Source of the DNA: Chloroflexota bacterium | GTDB lineage: Bacteria; Chloroflexota; Ktedonobacteria; Ktedonobacterales; Ktedonobacteraceae | Reading direction: 5' to 3' | Assembly (NCBI GenBank): GCA_021828635.1 | Contig: JAJZEJ010000576.1 | Span: forward strand, 1 to 7,278 | DNA length: 7,278 nucleotides | Part shown: piece by piece, positions 1-6,754 of the stretch | Layout: the number at the start of each line of letters is the position of its first letter | Position numbering within the stretch: the first letter of the stretch is position 1 | The notes under the pieces: model-generated | What the model was told of the DNA's origin: nothing | Seen by the model: the letters and a program-made list of their open reading frames with translations, nothing else | Database searches by the model: none | Made by a program: the position numbers and the translations under genes

Positions 1-414
1 TCGTGCATCCCGATGAGCGAGAAAACGCTGGCAAGCATCAATCTGCTGCGCGACCAGACTATGCATCTGCTGCGACTGAAACTGTTGCACGAAGTAGAGT
101 TTAAGCAGGAAAAAGATGCGGATATCACGTGGTTTCTCGACTGTTTGCATCAACCAGGCAGAAAAAGCAGCGCGGCCTTGCGTTGTCAGATGGTAGACCT
201 TACGCGGCGGACGCATACCCTGCGCCTCTATCTCCGGTGTGATAGCGTCCAGACGCTCCAGCTTTTTCAGATAGGCGTACATCTGGCTCATCTCCAGGTG
301 GACAATCTCGCCGATAGTGCCACCCTCGAAGTGCTGAAAAAGCTCATAACCATGCATAGGCCGCTCGTTGAGTAGCCCCAGAATGGCATATTCGGCTGGC
401 TCGCTGATCTGCAT
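1..414 (-). CDS. PadR-family transcriptional regulator, 3' end cut by window
   Basis: The minus-strand frame is open from 423 to the window edge (141 codons from the first ATG), so the gene continues beyond base 1. Numbering from ATG 423, residues 11-82 form the PadR winged helix: EYAILGLLNERPMHGYEL at the start, LEMSQMYAYLKKLERL as recognition helix, and a wing with RPPRKVYHLT followed by TQGRAAF. Residues 100-140 (FFLLKLYFVQQF...) begin the helical Vir_act_alpha_C dimerisation region typical of roughly 180-residue PadR proteins. Known members are cytosolic repressors, often autoregulated and responsive to small molecules. Start choice: AAGGGA (424-429) abuts ATG 421-423 but sits 9 bases from the ATG at 412-414, so the latter, giving MQISEPAEYAILG, is preferred. 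A promoter and a palindrome lie just upstream. The target is unknown; the gene reads the same way as the ATPase operon behind it. The family call is secure. Confidence 0.9.
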   Translation of the reverse strand, partial: MQISEPAEYAILGLLNERPMHGYELFQHFEGGTIGEIVHLEMSQMYAYLKKLERLDAITPEIEAQGMRPPRKVYHLTTQGRAAFSAWLMQTVEKPRDIRIFFLLKLYFVQQFQSQQMHSLVAQQIDACQRFLAHRDAR

Positions 415-423
415 CTCACTCAT

Positions 424-429
424 TCCCTT
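424..429 (-). promoter_or_regulatory. Shine-Dalgarno of padR (decides start)
   Basis: AAGGGA on the minus strand. It touches the first in-frame ATG (423) with no spacer, which is too close for efficient initiation, and lies 9 bases before the next ATG (412-414). It therefore argues for the shorter padR start. Confidence 0.5.
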
Positions 430-440
430 ACTTCATGATG

Positions 441-496
441 ATATTGCTTTTCTACTATATGATATACCATTTCGTGTCGAATATTGCGTTTCTACT
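441..496. repeat. Two direct copies of a 16-base unit, 40 bases apart
   Basis: ATATTGCTTTTCTACT (441-456) and ATATTGCGTTTCTACT (481-496) match at 15 of 16 positions and begin exactly 40 bases apart. The left copy lies in the padR leader and overlaps the candidate -10. The right copy runs over the TAG stop (492-494) of the broken nuclease gene. The repeat may be regulatory, or a scar of a small duplication or insertion at the end of the defence operon. Confidence 0.6.
454..481 (-). promoter_or_regulatory. Candidate padR promoter with palindrome over the -10
   Basis: On the minus strand TTCGAC (476-481) stands 16 bases before TATAGT (454-459), a fair sigma-70-like pair with a weak -35. Transcription would start near 447, giving a leader of about 25-35 bases. 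The palindrome TATAT-G-ATATA (456-466) covers the -10 box, a place where an autoregulating PadR would plausibly bind. Both the promoter and the operator are read by eye only. Confidence 0.35.
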
Positions 497-731
497 GCCG
501 TAAGAATGCACCAATATTGGGGTTACGTGTAATATCATAATTCTTACTGCTTCCAAATATGGCTTGTAACTGCGCTACATACGGTTTTGTTGGTTCCAAT
601 GGAGAATGTTGGTTACAGCAAACATAACCTTTCCACGTAACATCCCTTATGCTCTTCCAATAAGAACGCTCCTTGAAACGGGAAATAAGGCATACATGCG
701 TATTGTTCAACTGTTCAATGGCATGTTTCAC
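492..731 (-). CDS. C-terminal fragment of the nuclease-like effector
   Basis: An open frame of 79 residues from GTG 729-731 (first residues MKHAIEQLNN) to TAG 492-494. AAAAGG lies 7 bases before the GTG, so re-initiation is imaginable. However, this start leaves out the ELKG motif encoded just upstream (741-749), and the frame stays open back to the TAA at 771. It is therefore most likely the tail of the broken gene. No membrane segment or known domain is visible; it holds CYS-containing WKGYVCCNQH and ends NPNIGAFLRQ. Confidence 0.35.
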   Translation of the reverse strand: MKHAIEQLNNTHVCLISRFKERSYWKSIRDVTWKGYVCCNQHSPLEPTKPYVAQLQAIFGSSKNYDITRNPNIGAFLRQ

Positions 732-770
732 TCCTTTACCTTTTAACTCTAGCAGGCAAAGAACAGGCTT

Positions 771-968
771 TTATTCTTCTTTCTGATAAAATACCAAATA
801 ATCGCAAATACTCCCTGTAAGCTCCAAGATACTCTTTATTGATTGATCGTCAAGCCTAAAAAAGAGTATTTTCTCGCCTGTCAGACGCTTTACATTGACC
901 GTTACACCAGATTGAGTAACACTGGTGCCATCAATTAGGCTCATTAAGAGCAAGATATTAAGCGGCAT
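771..968 (-). CDS. N-terminal fragment of the nuclease-like effector
   Basis: This is the part actually translated if TAA 771-773 acts as a stop: 65 residues from ATG 966-968 to YQKEE. It contains the predicted beta-rich lead-in (VTVNVKRLTGEKILFFRLDD), a Leu-rich helix and the putative catalytic D56, but lacks the ExK lysine and glutamate, so it should be catalytically dead. The ribosome site AGGGGA, 7 bases before the ATG, is good, so the fragment is probably made. Confidence 0.5.
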   Translation of the reverse strand: MPLNILLLMSLIDGTSVTQSGVTVNVKRLTGEKILFFRLDDQSIKSILELTGSICDYLVFYQKEE

Positions 969-979
969 GCAACATTCCC

Positions 980-2395
980 CTATTGCTGCAAATCAAAATA
1001 AATGCGTGTCACTTTGTCAGAAACTCGACCAAAGGTATCCCAATGGATAATGCCTTGCTCATCTAGCAATGGCTTTGCCGTACCCTGATCAATTTGATAA
1101 ACTGAAACTTTATCTGGTGGGATGAAAGCCTCTTTGTTCTGCAAATAGAACATTTCGCGTATCACATCCTGATTTTCCCTTTTTGAAGCTGCGATGAGAT
1201 TAGCAAGATGGTCAACTACGTAAGGGCTATGAGTTGCAATAATTATATGAAGTCCAGCATGTACCAGCATAGCCAGAAATTCAACTATTTTTGCTTGTGC
1301 TTCGGGATGTAGGTTCATCTCTGGTTCATCAATAACAAGCATTTCACCAGATTGAGCCAGATAGCGCAAATACAATACCAGAGGCGTAAGTTCCTTAACC
1401 ATCGAAGAGGCAATTGGTATCTCCAGAGTATCCTCCCTGGTGGGCTTGAAAAGAATTTCACGTCCTGAGTCTGGTTCGGTGGTAGAAAAATCTACTCCGC
1501 CATTGAGTATATTACGCTCAAGTAACTGAGCCAAATCCATATATTTTTTAATCGCCTGATTGCTACGCGCCGCTCTTTTCCTCTTTGAAAGGCTGCTCTG
1601 AAACTGATTTATTGTTGTTGTTAAGAAATGACCAATAGGCCAGGATAGTATCCGCGTTTCTTGCTCTGAGCTATCAAAGCTTCTCGTTAGTGGTACCTGT
1701 GCCTCATCTTCTACTTTCTGAGGACGAAATGGCATAGTAATATATGCTGTACGCTCAGCAGGAAACGTATAAACACCTTGATATAAGGAGTACTGTAGTG
1801 CTTGAAATACCAGCCCAATCACGAAGTTACGAATAGCCCTCTCAGGTAATTCATCAATAACACTTCCCTCAGCAGAGGTGTAAACAAAAAGTTCGCGTTT
1901 CCCTGACTCTTTTAAGCCTGTAAGGAGCGGTTGCCCTCTCTCACGACCTATGGAGAAACCTATTTCAGTAGAATACAAGAGAACTTGCTGCTCCCACTCA
2001 GATTGTGTCTCAGCTTGATGGAACTGTACCTCCATACTATCAAAATCAACCCGCGCGGTTCCCATAAAATCTTGCATCCATGTGCGAGCAAATTGGGCTA
2101 CATTATTTAAATATAGCTCGCCATACTCCTCTACAAACCGCACAAGATCAATTTTTGTATTACCTTTTTCTATTATCTGCTGAATAGCATCTTCTAATGA
2201 CTGGTACACTTTAGGAACCTGCTCAAACACATATGCTCTCATGTAGCTATTCCATCCATATGGTCCCAGAATACCCGCCAGCGTATAGGCCAGCCATGTT
2301 TTGCCAGCATTATTCGGGCCAACCAGCACCGTCAGCGGCTTCAGCTCTATCTGAACCTCTTTCAGCACACCAAGATTGCGTACTGTCACCTGCAT
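980..2395 (-). CDS. SMC/AAA-type (AAA_15/OLD-like) ATPase, defence-associated
   Basis: A 471-residue cytosolic ATPase of the ABC/SMC type. Walker A is GPNNAGKT (26-33), with a preceding MQVTVRNLGVLKEV beta-hairpin. A long helical insert follows (about 50-290), including FPAERTAY near 211-218. The signature-like region is SSMVKELTPLVLYL (330-343). Walker B is LVIDEPEMNLHPEAQ with catalytic E357, and the H-loop is ATHS with H389. All ATP-handling residues look intact. The C-terminus has no TOPRIM nuclease, unlike OLD and GajA, so any effector must be separate; the next gene, 11 bases downstream, is the candidate. Start: an upstream ATG at 2455 would add 20 residues, but GAGGGGGAG (2403-2411) lies 7 bases before ATG 2393-2395 and the family fold begins there. 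Related ATPases drive anti-phage systems such as PARIS and Septu, but membership in a named system is not shown. Confidence 0.88.
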   Translation of the reverse strand: MQVTVRNLGVLKEVQIELKPLTVLVGPNNAGKTWLAYTLAGILGPYGWNSYMRAYVFEQVPKVYQSLEDAIQQIIEKGNTKIDLVRFVEEYGELYLNNVAQFARTWMQDFMGTARVDFDSMEVQFHQAETQSEWEQQVLLYSTEIGFSIGRERGQPLLTGLKESGKRELFVYTSAEGSVIDELPERAIRNFVIGLVFQALQYSLYQGVYTFPAERTAYITMPFRPQKVEDEAQVPLTRSFDSSEQETRILSWPIGHFLTTTINQFQSSLSKRKRAARSNQAIKKYMDLAQLLERNILNGGVDFSTTEPDSGREILFKPTREDTLEIPIASSMVKELTPLVLYLRYLAQSGEMLVIDEPEMNLHPEAQAKIVEFLAMLVHAGLHIIIATHSPYVVDHLANLIAASKRENQDVIREMFYLQNKEAFIPPDKVSVYQIDQGTAKPLLDEQGIIHWDTFGRVSDKVTRIYFDLQQ

Positions 2396-2402
2396 CGGGC
2401 CA

Positions 2403-2411
2403 CTCCCCCTC
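2403..2411 (-). promoter_or_regulatory. Strong Shine-Dalgarno of the ATPase gene
   Basis: GAGGGGGAG on the minus strand, 7 bases before ATG 2393-2395. It sits inside the coding frame of the longer alternative start (2455), which is why the shorter start is chosen. Confidence 0.75.
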
Positions 2412-2416
2412 AAAAA

Positions 2417-2454
2417 ATCATAATGACTCGTGATATATCGCTTGTAGTATATCA
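2417..2454 (-). promoter_or_regulatory. Candidate promoter and operator of the ATPase-nuclease operon
   Basis: TATGAT (2417-2422) is a -10-like box 22 bases before the ATPase start codon. Upstream of it lies a perfect inverted repeat, TGATATA (2431-2437), 10 bases, TATATCA (2448-2454), covering the expected -35 zone, where no good -35 hexamer is seen. TATACT (2446-2451) inside the repeat is an alternative -10. The arrangement suits control by a DNA-binding dimer. The same heptamer occurs upstream of padR at 460-466. Confidence 0.4.
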
Positions 2455-2550
2455 TGATTGTGAACTAAAAGGCGCAACTTTGTCGTTCCTCCCACGTAAT
2501 AAAGGCAGAACAGGGAAGCTATTATCTGCTCGGAATTCTTTATAGACTGT

Positions 2551-2556
2551 GAGGGA
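2551..2556 (+). promoter_or_regulatory. Shine-Dalgarno of the small membrane protein gene
   Basis: GAGGGA, 6 bases before ATG 2563-2565. This supports the start and shows that the plus-strand frame is a real gene rather than a shadow. TATAGA (2541-2546) could be a -10, but it would leave almost no leader and no clear -35 is seen. Confidence 0.6.
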
Positions 2557-2562
2557 ACGTCA

Positions 2563-2871
2563 ATGGGTTTTATGCAATTATTGACCGCGAATTTCTGGAC
2601 AATGGTTGTACTCCTACTCTTCATTATTGCCATCGTCAGTACGGTTCTTGGCATCTTGTTGGAGTTTTACAAAACCAGCATCAAGGCAGGCCAGAAGAGG
2701 CAAGAATTGCGCAATGAAGAGCTGCGCTTGCGGCTACAATTGGAACATCGTCAGCCGAAAAACGAGCCGCTGGCCGGTTCACTGGCAGCAGATATCCCTC
2801 AGCCGGAAGACATGTTATGGGCGGAGCAGCCCCAGACACATTACCAGGCCGGTTATCAGCAACAACGCTAA
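2563..2871 (+). CDS. Small membrane-anchored protein of unknown function
   Basis: A 102-residue protein, the only plus-strand gene in the window. It has one strong transmembrane helix at about residues 11-33 (FWTMVVLLLFIIAIVSTVLG...), without a signal-peptidase site. A highly charged helix follows at 38-62 (KAGQKRQELRNEELRLRLQL) that could form a coiled coil, then a Pro/Gln/Glu-rich tail. By the positive charges after the helix, the C-terminal part should face the cytoplasm. The layout resembles PspB (short helix plus coiled coil), but no sequence match to that family is claimed. It is transcribed away from the ATPase operon and toward the restriction gene, ending 13 bases from that gene's stop. 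The start has a good ribosome site. It may be a core gene stranded between defence genes or a membrane partner of one; the sequence does not decide. Confidence 0.75.
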   Translation: MGFMQLLTANFWTMVVLLLFIIAIVSTVLGILLEFYKTSIKAGQKRQELRNEELRLRLQLEHRQPKNEPLAGSLAADIPQPEDMLWAEQPQTHYQAGYQQQR

Positions 2872-2884
2872 TGGAGAGCCGACC

Positions 2885-5800
2885 TCACCACTCGCCGTAG
2901 GCATACTTTGCCTCGCGCTCGATCAGTTGGCGCTCGACGGCATCCAGACCAAAGGCATCATAGGCGGCCTCGTTGAGCAGGGTTTCCAGGCGCACAAGCT
3001 CAGAGGTTAATTGCCAAATTTCGGTGGCACGCTCGCGCAACAACTCTTCCCAATCGTCGCGCTCTTTGGGTGCTATATCGCGTTTGAACGTCTTGAGCAG
3101 CTCCGCGCGGAATTGCTGGAAGGATAGCTCCCACCACAGCTCTAGTCTCTGACTGAGTTGTCCATCCGTTGGGGCAAGATCACGCTGGATGCTGTGTGTC
3201 GTCCGGCGCCGCACATCGTAGCGTCTATGCGCCACCTCCGTCAATTGTCGTGCCAGTCCACCAATGCGTTCGCGCTGTACATCGGTGAGCGGGGGAATGG
3301 GTAATCGCTCGATATATTGGATTTTCTGCTGGTATCTTATCAATCCTGCACGCTCTCCTAGAGGCGCACAAAGATAAGCAACACAAAACCAGCATACACG
3401 AGATTGCAGAACACCTAAAACCGACTGTTCCTGCGGAATCAGAATACATCCCTTATCATTCACGATATACCCTTGCTCATCCCAAGAAAAACGCGGATAT
3501 TTTACAATATCAGGCCAGAAAATTTTTGGTTGCTCAAATTCATGGACATAGTTGCAAGGATTGAGTTCCCACCAGAATTGCCCCTTGTTTTGCCGTTTGC
3601 GTGCATCTTCCGCAAATGGCTGGAGATAGTGCGCTAACGGCGTATGACGTTGTTGGAAATGGAGCCACGCTTCCTCTTCAGACAACACCGCTTCAGGGAA
3701 GGTCCGCGCCGTCCAGCCGCTCGGAATCCAGATCAGCCAGCGCCCTTCTACTCTCTGGTACCACGGGCGTAAATCTGCACCGCGCACTAATGGCTTGATC
3801 AATGTGGCACAAGCGGGATCAGACCATACAATTTTGTCACGTGTCGCCTGGTCGATGATAAACGCCTTATTATACCCTGTTTTTATACCGTAGTAAATTT
3901 TACCCTCAACAGCATCTTCTAAAGATACTCCTTTTGCCATCAGCTTTGCAAATAGAGCGCGAGCGCCTTTGCTGGTCAATTGCCAGCCAGCGTCGAGCTG
4001 ATCGGCAATGGAGATGTCAAAAAGCTTGCCGGGAAGCTGCTCTTTGAGTGTTTTGATCTGCTCGTTACGTGCAAAAACGGCAACATGGGCAGTATAATCT
4101 CCAGCAGGCTGCGTTTTTCTTAATACCTGTATCGCTGGTGTCAGATCGGGCGCATCGTGGAAAACGCGGTTGTCGCCAAGATCAAGAATTGTCTCGATGG
4201 TTGTTTGTGTGCGCAAGTAGTATCGCAAGATGCTGGCATAGTCGGCACGCAACCAGCTATTACTGCTAATATAGGCCAGACGCCCCTCTGGACGCAGCAA
4301 TTTGAGACCTTGCGCGAAGAAATAGACGAAGAGGTCAGCTTTGCCATGATAGACTTCATAGTGTTCCTGAAAATAGGGCTTGTCGGGACCAAGTTGCTCC
4401 TGGCGCACGTAGGGCGGATTGCCAATGACAACATCGAAACCGGCCTGCTCGCCAAGCGGCTTACCATCGAGGGCGAAGAAGATGTCGGGAAACTCCAGCT
4501 CCCAGTGAAAAAAGTGCCGACGCTGATTGAACGCTTCAACGGCGTCGAGCAAAGCATCGTATTGTGCCTGCATGACCTCCGTGTAGCTTTCCAGCTTGCC
4601 CAGCGCGTAAGAAGCCAGAGGACGCCAATCATCCTCGCCGACAGTGAAGTCATAATAAAGGGCCACACCCAGGTTTGCCAGCACGCCGTATTTCTCGGTG
4701 AACTGTGAGCGCAACGCTTCATACAGCTTTTCTTGCGCCTTGACATCCTTCACCGTCACAGCGGCATTCTGCTCGATCAGCGCCATCGAGGCCAGGGCCG
4801 CGCTGGTCTGCTGCTGAAATTCATCGTCGAGCGGCATTAAAGCGAGCTGGCCCATCTGCTCGGCGCTTTCACGTACCTCTCGCGCCCGTTTCTGAACCTG
4901 CTGGCGAATCTTGGGATGCAGGTCCGCGCTGACCTCGCGCAACCACGTACCGATCAGAGCATTGCCAACGCGCAGATGATGATCAAGGAAGTTGAGCGGA
5001 CGGTCACTGGCAACTGTCGCCAACCAGAGCGAGAGCTTGGCAAGATCGACGGCTAGGGGATTGACATCAAGACCATAGATACACTGCTGAGCCACGCGCC
5101 GCTTCCAGTAAATCAGATCGGCCTCCTCATCCTGCTCTGGTTGCACTCCTAGTTCGACCAGGTAACGCGCAATATACTCTGTCACCTCGACAGGGAAATG
5201 GCCGCTGCCCATCGAGGGATCCAGCACATTGAGCGCGAGAATGGCCTGAATGCGTTCGGCATCACTCTCCTTATCGCGCACCGCCGCGTCCAACAATGGA
5301 TGTAACGTCTCCTCGACCATATATTTGACGATGTAATCGGGTGTATAGTAGCTACCGGTGATCTTGCGCTCGCCCAGGTTGGTGACGAGGTAGACTTCGC
5401 CAGTCTGAAACATGGCGACAATCTCCCGTTGTGCCACGCCCTCTGCGGGAACAATCTTACTGCTACCCCGCAGTTCAACCATTGGCTCTTCGGCTACTTT
5501 GAGCGTATATTCCAGCAAACCTTCGTAGATCGTACCAAGATGGCGTTCCGCCAGATCACGGTAGTCGATGAACTCATTACCCACACGCGCCAGCTTGTCA
5601 ATTGCACGACACAGGTGATAATCGCCCACAACATATCGCTCCAAAAAAGGATGGTGTGTGGCATCGAAGAGACCACCATTAAAGGTTGTAACATGCAGGG
5701 GCAAGCTACCACGATCAATGATATGGCACAATTCTTTAATGCGTATCCAGATCACGCCCGTCGTCGCTATCCACATATGGGAACCATGTAGAGCAATATC

Positions 5801-6745
5801 GCTCCTGACCGTATGCAGGCTATAATGTCTGTACGCATTGCTGCTTCTTAGAGGCAACAGGTCACGTGCCTCGGCGTACAAGATGAAGAGCAGGCGATAG
5901 AGCAGGATGAGCGAGCTATCATAAATTTCGCGGCATGTCTCAGGCGTTGTCTGTAACTCATTGCGCGTATATTCCAGAAAACCCTGTGCCACATAGCGCA
6001 GTGCATCATAAACCTGTTGACGCAGGCTCTCGCTAATGCCGCGTGCATACTCGGTGCTGGTAGTGAGCATCTGATGCAGCGAAAGCGGTGTATCATCGTT
6101 GAAAGCGGCACGGCGGAAAAAGGTGTAGAAATAGAGGAAAAATGTCACATCGTCTGATTCGAGTAAATAAGGTAGGTCAACCTCGTAATAGACTTCTAGC
6201 TTGTGCGCAGTATCTTGATGATAAAGCCGCCAGAGCCGTCCATTAGTCAGAATACCCCAGGGGAGCCGACTATGCAGCATATAGAACCAGATTTGATAAG
6301 ACGGGTTTTTATTGCTAGAAGTATCGCTTCCACTCGTGGTACGATCCAGCGAGCGATCCCACTGCTTGGCATCTCCCACAGCGTAAGCGGCATCCTTGAG
6401 CAGCTCATCCGTCAAAATCGGGCCTTTGTTGGCCTCACGGGCAACCTCATCACGGTAGAAAATATAGTCGGGCTTCTGTATGCTCCCTGGCACCTTGAGC
6501 GGAGCCTGCACCTCGAAGGTATGGCCCATAATACGCAACACGGGCTTAATCCAATCATCCTCCGTCTGCGCCTCGTTATTGGGATTGGGCGTAAACTTTT
6601 CGTACACCTCACGCACCTGCTGCATGGCAACCTCAGCTTCGGCACGTAGCATATCCCACTGCTGCGGTAGCATATTGGCAAGATAGTAATCAGCGAACAG
6701 GCGTTGATTGTGGTGCGCGTTCTCTAGCGTTCTCCTCTGAGCCAC
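2885..6745 (-). CDS. Type IIG-like restriction-modification protein (Eco57I-type N6-adenine methyltransferase with nuclease domain)
   Basis: A single chain of 1286 residues (1289 from TTG 6754; numbering from the latter). An N-terminal nuclease domain (about 60-200) has KPDYIFY with D96 and AVGDAKQWDR with D128 and K130, a D...DxK variant of PD-(D/E)XK. The methyltransferase follows: motif X GSYYTP (467-472), motif I LDPSMGSGHF (511-520), GLDVNPLAVDLAKL with D563, HHLRVGNALIG (592-602), a long helical insert (605-770), and motif IV NPPY (779-782) for N6-adenine. A TaqI/Eco57I-like specificity region lies at about 920-1160 (RGADLRPWYQ, YQQKIQYIERLPIPPL), then a charged C-terminal helix. Such proteins methylate and cut DNA with one subunit. 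Length and motifs also resemble BREX PglX, but no other BREX gene is near. Start: AAAGGGGGA (6755-6763) nearly touches TTG 6754 but is 9 bases from GTG 6745. All motifs are present, so it looks intact. Confidence 0.88.
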   Translation of the reverse strand: MAQRRTLENAHHNQRLFADYYLANMLPQQWDMLRAEAEVAMQQVREVYEKFTPNPNNEAQTEDDWIKPVLRIMGHTFEVQAPLKVPGSIQKPDYIFYRDEVAREANKGPILTDELLKDAAYAVGDAKQWDRSLDRTTSGSDTSSNKNPSYQIWFYMLHSRLPWGILTNGRLWRLYHQDTAHKLEVYYEVDLPYLLESDDVTFFLYFYTFFRRAAFNDDTPLSLHQMLTTSTEYARGISESLRQQVYDALRYVAQGFLEYTRNELQTTPETCREIYDSSLILLYRLLFILYAEARDLLPLRSSNAYRHYSLHTVRSDIALHGSHMWIATTGVIWIRIKELCHIIDRGSLPLHVTTFNGGLFDATHHPFLERYVVGDYHLCRAIDKLARVGNEFIDYRDLAERHLGTIYEGLLEYTLKVAEEPMVELRGSSKIVPAEGVAQREIVAMFQTGEVYLVTNLGERKITGSYYTPDYIVKYMVEETLHPLLDAAVRDKESDAERIQAILALNVLDPSMGSGHFPVEVTEYIARYLVELGVQPEQDEEADLIYWKRRVAQQCIYGLDVNPLAVDLAKLSLWLATVASDRPLNFLDHHLRVGNALIGTWLREVSADLHPKIRQQVQKRAREVRESAEQMGQLALMPLDDEFQQQTSAALASMALIEQNAAVTVKDVKAQEKLYEALRSQFTEKYGVLANLGVALYYDFTVGEDDWRPLASYALGKLESYTEVMQAQYDALLDAVEAFNQRRHFFHWELEFPDIFFALDGKPLGEQAGFDVVIGNPPYVRQEQLGPDKPYFQEHYEVYHGKADLFVYFFAQGLKLLRPEGRLAYISSNSWLRADYASILRYYLRTQTTIETILDLGDNRVFHDAPDLTPAIQVLRKTQPAGDYTAHVAVFARNEQIKTLKEQLPGKLFDISIADQLDAGWQLTSKGARALFAKLMAKGVSLEDAVEGKIYYGIKTGYNKAFIIDQATRDKIVWSDPACATLIKPLVRGADLRPWYQRVEGRWLIWIPSGWTARTFPEAVLSEEEAWLHFQQRHTPLAHYLQPFAEDARKRQNKGQFWWELNPCNYVHEFEQPKIFWPDIVKYPRFSWDEQGYIVNDKGCILIPQEQSVLGVLQSRVCWFCVAYLCAPLGERAGLIRYQQKIQYIERLPIPPLTDVQRERIGGLARQLTEVAHRRYDVRRRTTHSIQRDLAPTDGQLSQRLELWWELSFQQFRAELLKTFKRDIAPKERDDWEELLRERATEIWQLTSELVRLETLLNEAAYDAFGLDAVERQLIEREAKYAYGEW

Positions 6746-6754
6746 AACTGTCAA

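Larger units (their letters stand above)
492..968 (-). pseudogene. Putative small D...ExK nuclease-like effector, interrupted by an in-frame TAA
   Basis: Two short reading frames (968-771 and 731-492) lie in the same frame, separated only by TAA 771-773 and 13 open codons. Read through, they give one protein of about 157 residues. Numbering the stop as position 66, ICDYLVF carries D56 and CLLELKGKG carries E74 and K76, followed by HAIEQL: a D-x17-E-x-K pattern like the PD-(D/E)XK nuclease core, with a later Gln. The conserved-looking stretch runs straight across the stop, arguing for one damaged gene rather than two genes. The start ATG (966-968) has AGGGGA overlapping the TAG of the upstream ATPase, so translation is coupled. 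By context it would be the effector of the ATPase. The family is not recognised by name, and the nuclease call rests on motif spacing only. A sequencing error or readthrough is possible. Confidence 0.65.

Noticed and set aside
13..375. Plus-strand 120-residue frame at the left edge
   Set aside because: It is the antisense of the padR coding region, whose winged-helix motifs are unmistakable on the minus strand.
980..2395. OLD or Gabija GajA family nuclease
   Set aside because: After the H-loop only about 80 residues remain and no TOPRIM E...DxD motifs are seen, so the ATPase carries no nuclease of its own.
2606..3010. Plus-strand 134-residue frame overlapping the membrane protein
   Set aside because: It is out of frame with the membrane protein, which has the better start and ribosome site and a clear hydrophobic helix; it also runs into the end of the restriction gene.
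4141..4746. Long antisense frames (201 residues on minus, 183 on plus) inside the restriction-modification gene
   Set aside because: They overlap the methyltransferase motif region in other frames, have no ribosome site or recognisable domain, and show low-complexity shadow composition.
2885..6754. BREX system (PglX)
   Set aside because: Length and NPPY motif would fit PglX, but there is no brxA, brxB, brxC, pglZ or brxL gene in the window, and the N-terminal D...DxK nuclease-like domain favours a standalone Type IIG-like enzyme.
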